Assembly: GCF_004765605.1 (NCBI RefSeq)
Contig: NZ_SRLC01000001.1
Span: 2,914,001-2,978,000, forward strand
Origin: Hymenobacter aquaticus
Lineage (GTDB): Bacteria > Bacteroidota > Bacteroidia > Cytophagales > Hymenobacteraceae
Direction: 5' to 3'
DNA: 64,000 nucleotides
The notes below the pieces were generated by a model. It worked only from the letters and a program-made list of their open reading frames with translations, was not told the origin of the DNA and did no database searches. A program made the position numbers and the translations under genes. How positions within the stretch are numbered: position 1 is the first letter of the stretch; every line of letters starts with the position of its first letter. Below, piece by piece: positions 19,259 to 25,585 of this stretch.

Positions 19259-20425
19259 ATGAATTCTGTTTTTATGCAACGGTATATCGTAGCTCTCATC
19301 CTGCTTTTGACAGTAGCCTGTACAAAAGAATCCGAACAAGTTAATCCAACTGCTCCCATCACCTTTGATCCTGTCAGCCCCCGGGGTGACCATAATTCCT
19401 CTGCATCCGACGTTACCGAATTAACTGATGGTAGTTTGTTTGTACTAGGAAGCGAAACGACAGGCACCTCAGATCAAGTGTTGGGTGTAAAACTTACCGC
19501 CAAGGGAGATACTATTTGGACTAAGCGCTACACTCTGGGTAGTAGCGCAAGCCCGCTGTTTGCATTGGGAAAATCGGCCGTAGCTACTACTGATGGTAAT
19601 GTGGTTATTACAGGCATTTCATACCAAGACAAGCAGCCATTTGTGGTTCAGAAACTCAATACCAGTAACGGGGCTGTAGTCTGGCAATTCAGATTACCAA
19701 TTAATAACAGCTTAATCTTCCCAAGTCAAAATCCGTTGGCAGCTACCAAGGATGGTAGTGTACTCATACTCACGCCAGGACCGCAACTGCACACCTTTTC
19801 AATAACTAAACTTACCGCAGACGGGCAATTAATTTCCTCTACCACTCAAGCCGGAGATACGCCTCAAGATATCCGACCTACAACCGATGGCAACTTCATT
19901 ATTGCAGGTGTTACTAATGTCAGCCCTTCCCCAAAAAACTTGTTTTTAACCAAAGTCACCCCGGCTGGCACCGTGCTCTGGAGCCAGATTTACACGGACA
20001 CTAATTTTGGGGCAGAAAACAGTGTAGTACAAACTACGGATGGTGGGTATCTGGTAGCCAGCGGAAGCGAATTATGGCAGGATGCTCGTGGTTTACAGGT
20101 CATGAAAATGGATGCCAACGGACAGAAGGTTTTTACAAATCCCTTTACCTCTACCATCAAAGGCTACGCCAACCACTTAGAATTGGCGTCGAATGGGGAT
20201 GTCTTGCTGGTTGGTGCCGAAATCGAAGTGGTATATACAACGGCCATCCATCATCCGCTCTATATGCGCCTAGACGGCAATGGAAACATTGAAGGCACAA
20301 GTGGTTATGATTCAACTGGTGAATTTGCAGCTGTTCATTCTACACAGAATGGCTCTCTGGTCTTTGCTTACACCCAAAAGAATAAGTTGTGGGTGAAGCG
20401 CAGAGCCCTTGATGGCGTCTATTAA
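19259..20425 (+). CDS. Lipoprotein with propeller-like repeats, low-GC paralogue
   Basis: A 388-aa probable lipoprotein (lipobox LTVAC, Cys21). The start at 19259 is chosen because the Cys then falls at residue 21, exactly as in the paralogue at 22914, and both proteins become 388 aa. Repeated units (ASDVTELTDGSLFVLGS, KLTAKGDTIWTKRY, IRPTTDGNFIIAGV, SVVQTTDGGYLVASG) suggest a seven-bladed propeller similar to those of gliding-bacterium surface proteins. Its function is unknown. Codon use is clearly AT-richer than almost every other gene in the window, including its paralogue (many AAT, TTA, ACT codons). This suggests separate acquisition or an older divergence. Confidence 0.85.
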   Translation: MNSVFMQRYIVALILLLTVACTKESEQVNPTAPITFDPVSPRGDHNSSASDVTELTDGSLFVLGSETTGTSDQVLGVKLTAKGDTIWTKRYTLGSSASPLFALGKSAVATTDGNVVITGISYQDKQPFVVQKLNTSNGAVVWQFRLPINNSLIFPSQNPLAATKDGSVLILTPGPQLHTFSITKLTADGQLISSTTQAGDTPQDIRPTTDGNFIIAGVTNVSPSPKNLFLTKVTPAGTVLWSQIYTDTNFGAENSVVQTTDGGYLVASGSELWQDARGLQVMKMDANGQKVFTNPFTSTIKGYANHLELASNGDVLLVGAEIEVVYTTAIHHPLYMRLDGNGNIEGTSGYDSTGEFAAVHSTQNGSLVFAYTQKNKLWVKRRALDGVY

Positions 20426-20426
20426 C

Positions 20427-20654
20427 CATCAATCCAAGCTGGCACATGTTTCTAACGTGCGTCCCCGCTGGCGCGCGTTTCTAACGCGTGCCCACCGGCA
20501 CCGCGTCTCTGACGCGAACCACCCGCGCCGCTTGGCCGACAATCGTCCAACGGCCGCGTCGCAGACGCGAAACCGGGAGGCACGCGTTAGAAACGCGCGC
20601 CAACAACACCGCATTATTCACCAAAAAGGGCACCCCTCTCGGGGTGCCCTTTTT
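20427..20654. repeat. Inverted GTTTCTAACGCG repeats ending in a bidirectional terminator
   Basis: A 23-bp arm GGCGCGCGTTTCTAACGCG... (about 20469-20491) reappears as its exact reverse complement near 20578-20600. Three partial copies lie between and before (around 20450, 20495 and 20555). At 20623-20654 a stem AAAAAGGGCACCCC/GGGGTGCCCTTTTT forms a symmetrical terminator shared by the convergent flanking genes. Confidence 0.7.
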
Positions 20655-20672
20655 CATTCTACCACTTCGCTC

Positions 20673-21380
20673 CTACTCCTTATCATCCCCCCGCTCCGTG
20701 CGCACGCGCTTGAGCAGCTGGTTCAGCGTGTAATTCGTCCGGGCCTTCACCTTATCGGTCCGGGCGTAGAGGCTTTTGCCGTCGGCCAGCACCTCGGTCA
20801 TCAGCGCGTAGAGGTGGTTCAGGGTGGTCAGGTTGTCGGCGGTGAGGCCCTGGTTGCTGGTTTGGTGCAGGTCCTGTAAGGTCGTGTCCTGGGCCAGATC
20901 GGTGTGCAGGGTGCGCAGGGCGGCGGTATCCGCTGCCGGGTGGCCCTTGGCGGCCAGGGCCGCTTGGTTGGCGTCCAGGTTCTGCAGCAGGGTTTTAAGC
21001 CGGTCCTCCAGGCGCTCCATGTCGCCGGAGTTGCGGGCCGCGCGCACCTCCTTGATGCCAAACGAGGTGGCCGGCACCGTGAGCGGCGCGGCCCGGCGCA
21101 CCCGCGCCTCCAAGTGGTCGAGCAGGCCCGGCAGCTGGGCCGAGGTGCTCTTGATGCGCTTGGTAATCTGGGTGCCCTGGGCGCGGGCCGCGTCGGTGCT
21201 CGTCAGCTTATCGGCCGCGGCGAGGCGGGCGGCGTAGTCGGGCAGGAAATTCACGCCGTACTCGTCGGGCAGCAGGGCCTTGAAGTCGGCCAGGTCGCGC
21301 GCGACGTGCGCTTGCAGCAGGCGGGCCAGGGGCACAAGCTCTTCCTGGCGGAAACTGAAATCGGGGGTAAGCTTACTCAT
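20673..21380 (-). CDS. Hypothetical helical protein
   Basis: A 235-aa protein that I do not recognise. It has no signal peptide or membrane segment and is rich in Ala, Leu, Asp and Arg with long predicted helices (for example MERLEDRLKTLLQNLDANQAALAAK and the C-terminal LNQLLKRVRTERGDDKE). It looks like a cytoplasmic helical bundle. Codon use fits the host, so the frame is probably real. A 10-bp inverted repeat ACTACTAGCT/AGCTAGTAGT (21383-21392 and 21418-21427) lies directly upstream of its ATG and could be an operator. It converges on the low-GC lipoprotein gene. Confidence 0.7.
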   Translation of the reverse strand: MSKLTPDFSFRQEELVPLARLLQAHVARDLADFKALLPDEYGVNFLPDYAARLAAADKLTSTDAARAQGTQITKRIKSTSAQLPGLLDHLEARVRRAAPLTVPATSFGIKEVRAARNSGDMERLEDRLKTLLQNLDANQAALAAKGHPAADTAALRTLHTDLAQDTTLQDLHQTSNQGLTADNLTTLNHLYALMTEVLADGKSLYARTDKVKARTNYTLNQLLKRVRTERGDDKE

Positions 21381-21382
21381 AC

Positions 21383-21427
21383 ACTACTAGCTGAATAAAG
21401 GGTGTAACATACCGGTAAGCTAGTAGT
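21383..21427. promoter_or_regulatory. Inverted repeat upstream of the helical protein gene
   Basis: Arms ACTACTAGCT at 21383-21392 and AGCTAGTAGT at 21418-21427 are exact reverse complements separated by 25 bp. The left arm begins 3 bp before the ATG (minus strand), so bound protein or a hairpin could affect transcription or translation. Confidence 0.4.
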
Positions 21428-21473
21428 ATTCCGGCTTCGCCCGCCACCGGCGGCTGAGTTTCTTTTCCCTTGT

Positions 21474-21728
21474 CCGATACCCTTTCGCAGTGCCCGATGC
21501 CGCCTCGGGGCCGTCCGATGCGTCTTCAGGACTGTCCGATGTGCCTTCAGGGCTGTCCGATGCGTCTTCAGGGGTGTCCGATACGCCTTCGGGACTGTCC
21601 GATGTGCTTTCAGGACCGTCCGATGCGTCTTCGGGACTGTCCGATACGCTTTCAGGGGCGTCCGATGCCCTTCCAGAGTGTCCGATAAGCCTGTATAGGT
21701 ATTCGACGGCCTTCCCAGGCCATTCGAA
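21474..21728. repeat. Tandem array of 21-bp units (array A)
   Basis: About ten units beginning TCCGATGCGTCTTCAGG repeat with spacings of 20, then 21 eight times, then 20 bp, followed by two decayed units (ATTCGA near 21701 and 21722). Open frames through it encode heptads (SDASSGL or CPMRLQG), but there is no credible start or continuation, so it is treated as non-coding. Confidence 0.8.
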
Positions 21729-21931
21729 AGAGCCCGGGCCGCCGCGTACCAGGGCCGGGTGGCCCGGTTCGCACCTTATTCAGCCCGCAATAGAACAAAG
21801 GGAAGCATTACTGAAACAATTCTAATGAAATACACCAAAAACCACTAAAGTCACAATTATATAGTAGTTATCCTGCCAATTCCTCCGCTTATTTGGCAAA
21901 TCCCTCACCAACCAACCTCCAACCAAACCGC

Positions 21932-22777
21932 ATGAAAACCACTCGTCTATCCGTTCTGGCGCTTTGCGCAACCGTAGGAATGACTGCCTTCAGCAGCTGC
22001 TCGAAAGAGCAGGAAACTGCCGTGCCCACCAGCTCGGCCGCCAAGCAGGAGGCCAAGGCCGAAGAAGCGTACCCCGGCGAGCGGGGCACGGTCCAGACCG
22101 GCAAATTTGGCAGCGAATCCATTGTCTATCAGCAAATCAACGGGGAGAACATCCTGGAAGGCGACATCATCCTGGCCGCCAGCCAGCTGAACCCCACCGG
22201 TCCGCAGACCGAAAGCGCCGGCCGCAACACCGGTAAGTGGCCCAGCGCCGTGGTCTACTACACCATCGACGCGGCCCTGCCCAGCCAGAACCGCGTGACC
22301 GACGCCATTACCCACTGGCAGACCTACACCGCCGTGCGCTTCGTGAAGCGCACCACCCAGGCCAACTACGTGACCTTCCGCGTGGGCTCGGGCTGCTCCT
22401 CCAACATCGGCATGATTGGCGGCCGCCAGTACATCAACCTGGCCTCGGGCTGCTCCACGGGCAATACCATCCACGAAATCGGCCACGCCCTGGGCCTGTT
22501 CCACGAGCAAACCCGCAACGACCGGGACACCTACGTGAACATCCTGACCCAGAACATCCAGGCCGGCTACGAAAACAACTTCACTAAGTACGGCGTCTCA
22601 GGCTACAGCGGCACCGACTTCGGCGCCCTCGATTTCGGCTCCATCATGATGTACGGCTCGTTCAGCTTCTCCTCGAACGGCCAGCCCACCATCACCAAGA
22701 AAGACGGCTCCACCTTCGACATTCAGCGCTCGGGTCTCTCGGCCGGCGACCGGGCCGGTATCGACATTATGTACTAA
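21932..22777 (+). CDS. Astacin-like (M12A) zinc metalloprotease lipoprotein
   Basis: A 281-aa protein. The ATG at 21932 gives a lipoprotein signal (lipobox FSSC, Cys at about 23) and is preferred over the longer upstream frame. The catalytic domain begins near residue 100 (WPSAVVYYTID). It carries the extended zinc motif HEIGHALGLFHE (His181, His185, His191) with Glu182 as base, followed by the Met-turn region SIMMYGSF, whose Tyr is the fifth ligand in astacins. It probably cleaves proteins at the cell surface. It lies between array A and the second propeller lipoprotein and has its own terminator. Confidence 0.92.
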   Translation: MKTTRLSVLALCATVGMTAFSSCSKEQETAVPTSSAAKQEAKAEEAYPGERGTVQTGKFGSESIVYQQINGENILEGDIILAASQLNPTGPQTESAGRNTGKWPSAVVYYTIDAALPSQNRVTDAITHWQTYTAVRFVKRTTQANYVTFRVGSGCSSNIGMIGGRQYINLASGCSTGNTIHEIGHALGLFHEQTRNDRDTYVNILTQNIQAGYENNFTKYGVSGYSGTDFGALDFGSIMMYGSFSFSSNGQPTITKKDGSTFDIQRSGLSAGDRAGIDIMY

Positions 22778-22815
22778 GCCTCACCACTACCACGCCAGAC
22801 GTTGGCACTTCTCCA

Positions 22816-22848
22816 CAGGGCACCCCGCAACGGGTGCCCTGTTTTTGT
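22816..22848 (+). terminator. Intrinsic terminator after the astacin-like gene
   Basis: Stem CAGGGCACCC/GGGTGCCCTG with a 6-nt loop, then GTTTTTGTTG. Confidence 0.8.
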
Positions 22849-22913
22849 TGAATAACACAATATATCAGGACCCTTATAGTTTATAAGGCCACACCTTTTT
22901 TTCTATTCCTTCT

Positions 22914-24080
22914 ATGAATCGTGTCGCTAAACTCGGGCTGCTGGCCCCGCTTGTCCTGCTACTGGCCGCCGGCTGCTCGAAAGACGGCGAATCGGCAGCC
23001 CCCAACACGCCCCAGCCGGTCACGTTTGAAAAGCCCATTACGCTACGTGGCGGCCCGGATGCTACCGCCACAGATGTGGTCGAGCTCCCCGATGAAAGCC
23101 TGTTCGTGCTGGCCGGCCTACTCAATACCCCGGATGGGTCGCGGGCACTCGGAATAAAGCTCACTGCCACCGGCGACACCGTCTGGACCAAGCGCTACAA
23201 ATTCGGTTCCAATGCGACCTTCGTAATGGCTTACGGCTGCAATGCCGTAGCTACTGTCGACGGCCAGGTAGTGATGGCAGGCTTCAACTTCACCACAGCG
23301 ACCAATGCAGTGGTTGAAAAGCTGAATAGTACTACTGGGGCCGTGCTGTGGAGCACCGTGCTGCCTCCAACCCAGAGCCCGCTCATCTGTAAAGTCATTC
23401 CAACTGCCGACGGAGGTTTCCTGGCCATTACAACCGGCAGCCAAAACGGCCGCTTCGTGGTGCATAAGCTCTCGGCTACCGGCGCGCTGACGACCTCCAC
23501 CCTGCACCCCGGTGATGTGGCCACCGAAATCCGCCCCACCGCCGATGGTAATTTCATTGTGAGCGGGGTAAATTCCTTTTATGACCTGAATGAGCCATTT
23601 CTGACTAAGATTACTCCCCAGGGCACCGCACTATGGAGGCAAGTCTATGCTGGTATAAGCCTTGGCGCAACCAATAGCGTAGTGCAAACGCCCGACGGGG
23701 GCTACGCGCTAGCCAGCGGCTCAGGTAACGACGCGTATAGCCCCATCCAATTGCTCAGAACCAATGCCAACGGGCAGCAGCCGGTACTGTCCACCGTGGC
23801 CACTGACATCAAGGGCTACATCAACCGGCTGGAACTCGGACCCGACAACAACCTGATTCTGGCTGGGGTCCAGGCCGAAAAAACGGGCGGTTACTCCCTG
23901 CTTCACCCGCTGCTGTTGCGCCTCTCGCCCACGGGTACCGAGCTAACGCGCAAAGCGCAGCCGACTGTGTCAGGCTACGTAGCTTCGGTAGCCAAGGCCC
24001 GCAACGGCACCCTCGTATTCCATTCCACAGAGACCAACAAGCTGGTTGTCAAGCGGACTAAAGCGGATTTGGGCCTGTAA
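22914..24080 (+). CDS. Lipoprotein with propeller-like repeats, second paralogue
   Basis: A 388-aa lipoprotein (LAAGC, Cys21), homologous along its whole length to the product of 19259-20425. Shared segments in order are GDTVWTKRYKFGS, EIRPTADGNFIVSGV, NSVVQTPDGGYALASGS and IKGYINRLEL. Repeats suggest a surface-exposed propeller; function is unknown. Base composition lies between that of the AT-rich paralogue and the host average. The pair flanks an unknown helical protein, a tandem repeat array and an astacin-like protease. Confidence 0.85.
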   Translation: MNRVAKLGLLAPLVLLLAAGCSKDGESAAPNTPQPVTFEKPITLRGGPDATATDVVELPDESLFVLAGLLNTPDGSRALGIKLTATGDTVWTKRYKFGSNATFVMAYGCNAVATVDGQVVMAGFNFTTATNAVVEKLNSTTGAVLWSTVLPPTQSPLICKVIPTADGGFLAITTGSQNGRFVVHKLSATGALTTSTLHPGDVATEIRPTADGNFIVSGVNSFYDLNEPFLTKITPQGTALWRQVYAGISLGATNSVVQTPDGGYALASGSGNDAYSPIQLLRTNANGQQPVLSTVATDIKGYINRLELGPDNNLILAGVQAEKTGGYSLLHPLLLRLSPTGTELTRKAQPTVSGYVASVAKARNGTLVFHSTETNKLVVKRTKADLGL

Positions 24081-24118
24081 CGCCAGCCCGCGCCACCGTG
24101 CACAACGACGCAGGCAAA

Positions 24119-24153
24119 CAAAAAAGCCATCCGCAAGCGGATGGCTTTTTTTG
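24119..24153. terminator. Bidirectional intrinsic terminator
   Basis: AAAAAGCCATCCGC and its complement GCGGATGGCTTTTTT around a 2-nt loop. It lies between the lipoprotein gene and the small minus-strand ORF remnant and can serve both. Confidence 0.85.
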
Positions 24154-24168
24154 TGTGGCTTGAGCCGG

Positions 24169-24295
24169 CTACTCCTGCTTGCTTTGCAGGCGCTGCAGCT
24201 CCTTTGTAGGTGTTCTGAGAGTGCCGCTCGCCGCCCGGCTGGCGCAGGTAGCCCTCCAGCCGGTCGTTGACGAAATAAAGCAGCTCGTTGCGCAT
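24169..24295 (-). pseudogene. Small ORF with apparent frameshift
   Basis: The minus-strand frame from ATG 24295 reads MRNELLYFVNDRLEGYLRQPGG, which looks like a real helical N-terminus. After about 25 codons the natural ending seems to move to the +1 frame: KELQRLQSKQE then TAG at 24171-24169, just before the terminator. In the original frame the ORF runs through the terminator into the neighbouring gene, which is implausible. The span of 127 bp is not divisible by three. It is either a broken small gene, a sequencing error or chance; I know no homologue. Confidence 0.35.
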
Positions 24296-24351
24296 GTCGG
24301 CCTAATGCGCCGGCCGCGCCGTACCTTGCGGCTTCATTCTTTGCTATTGGT

Positions 24352-24651
24352 ATGCTGGCTTCTTTGCTACGGACTTCGTTGGGGCGCCTGCGGGCAATTG
24401 GGTTTCTGGAAGGCATTTCGTTTCTGGTGCTGCTGGGCATAGCCATGCCGCTGAAATACCTGGCCGGCCAGCCCGCCGCGGTGCGGATGGTGGGCATGGC
24501 GCACGGCGTGTTGTTCGTGCTGTACGTGCTACTGGTGGTGCAAGTCAGTGTTGCCCGCGGCTGGTCGTGGCGCAAGGCTTTGCTGGCGCTGGTGGTATCG
24601 GTGGTGCCCTTCGGCACGTTCTGGGCCGAGAAAAAGCTGTTTCAGGAGTAG
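24352..24651 (+). CDS. Small DUF3817-type membrane protein
   Basis: A 99-aa integral membrane protein with about three hydrophobic segments (FLEGISFLVLLGIAMPLKYL, GMAHGVLFVLYVLLVVQVSV, ALLALVVSVVPFGTFW). The pattern L+xIGFLEGxSFLxLL...PLKY...VxxxGxxHGxLFxxY...P+GTFxxE+xL matches the DUF3817 integral membrane family found across bacteria. Function is unknown. The next gene (MOSC) starts 54 bp later on the same strand, so the two may be cotranscribed. Confidence 0.85.
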   Translation: MLASLLRTSLGRLRAIGFLEGISFLVLLGIAMPLKYLAGQPAAVRMVGMAHGVLFVLYVLLVVQVSVARGWSWRKALLALVVSVVPFGTFWAEKKLFQE

Positions 24652-24704
24652 CGCCGGCGCGAGCTGCCGGGCCGGTTTGCCCGGGTTTGCTTATTCTTGC
24701 CGCT

Positions 24705-25442
24705 ATGACGAACACACAGCCCGTTTCCCTGTCGTTGCCGCTGGCCTCCGTGCGGGTGGGTCAGCCCGAAACCTTCATTGGTGCCGGCCCCGACAGCGCG
24801 TCGGCCCGGCCCTGGACCTCGGCCATTCACAAAGCCGAAATCAACGGCCCCGCGTGGCTGGATGGCCTCAACCTGGCCGGCGACGCCCAGGCTGACTTGA
24901 AAAACCACGGCGGCCCCGACCAGGCCCTGTGCGTGTATTCGGGCGCGCACTACCCCGCGTGGACTGAGCAGCTGGGTTACCCGCTGCGGCCCGGTAGCTT
25001 CGGCGAAAACCTGACCCTGGCTGGCGACTTTACCGAGCAGGACGTTTGTCTGGGCGACATTTTCCAACTAGGCGAAGCGGTGGTGCAGATTTCCCAGCCC
25101 CGCTCACCCTGTTACAAGCTAGGGTTGCGCTGGAATGTGCCCCTGCTGCCCAAGTGGCTGCAGGACTCGGGCCGCACCGGCTGGTACCTGCGCGTGCTGC
25201 AGCCCGGCCTGGTGGTGCCCACCGATGCGCTGCGGCTGCTGGAGCGGCCTTACCCGCAGTGGCCCATTACCCGCGTCAACAGCGTGAAGTACGAATTGCG
25301 CGAAGACCTGGCCCTGGCCCGGGAGCTGCTGGAGTGCCCGGCCCTGGGCGGGCAGTGGCGGCGCAAGATGCAGGGGCGCGTGGCCGGCACGCTGCCGCTC
25401 TACGACGACGCCAACCGCCTCGAAGGACCCGGCAGCCGCTAA
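24705..25442 (+). CDS. MOSC-domain protein (YiiM-like)
   Basis: A 245-aa cytoplasmic protein. The ATG at 24705 is chosen over an upstream in-frame start because the upstream part overlaps the DUF3817 gene and is not protein-like. It carries MOSC family features: the N-terminal DLKNHGGPDQALCVYSG motif, GSFGENLTLAG, LGDIFQLGEAVVQISQPRSPCYKLG with the conserved Cys, and a 3-alpha C-terminal region. MOSC proteins bind molybdenum cofactor or sulfur groups; YiiM-type members take part in reduction of N-hydroxylated compounds. The exact reaction here is unknown. Confidence 0.9.
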   Translation: MTNTQPVSLSLPLASVRVGQPETFIGAGPDSASARPWTSAIHKAEINGPAWLDGLNLAGDAQADLKNHGGPDQALCVYSGAHYPAWTEQLGYPLRPGSFGENLTLAGDFTEQDVCLGDIFQLGEAVVQISQPRSPCYKLGLRWNVPLLPKWLQDSGRTGWYLRVLQPGLVVPTDALRLLERPYPQWPITRVNSVKYELREDLALARELLECPALGGQWRRKMQGRVAGTLPLYDDANRLEGPGSR

Positions 25443-25585
25443 AAGGCATTAGCAGAAACAAAAAAGCTGATTCCGGCCGCCGGTTTCCGGGCTGCGCGGC
25501 GGCCGTTGAGCTGCAAGTACCCGCCCAGCCTTGTATATTTGGTAGGCGTTGTCGTCGTAAAATTACCGGCACTGCCGTCAGGAAC

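Noticed and set aside
21470..21825. Heptad-repeat proteins encoded by array A
   Set aside because: Both frames through the repeat look protein-like only because the unit is 21 bp; no start region, no conserved tail, and 20-bp steps shift the frame.
23970..24617. Long minus-strand frame opposite the DUF3817 gene
   Set aside because: Antisense to a recognisable family protein and spans a terminator.
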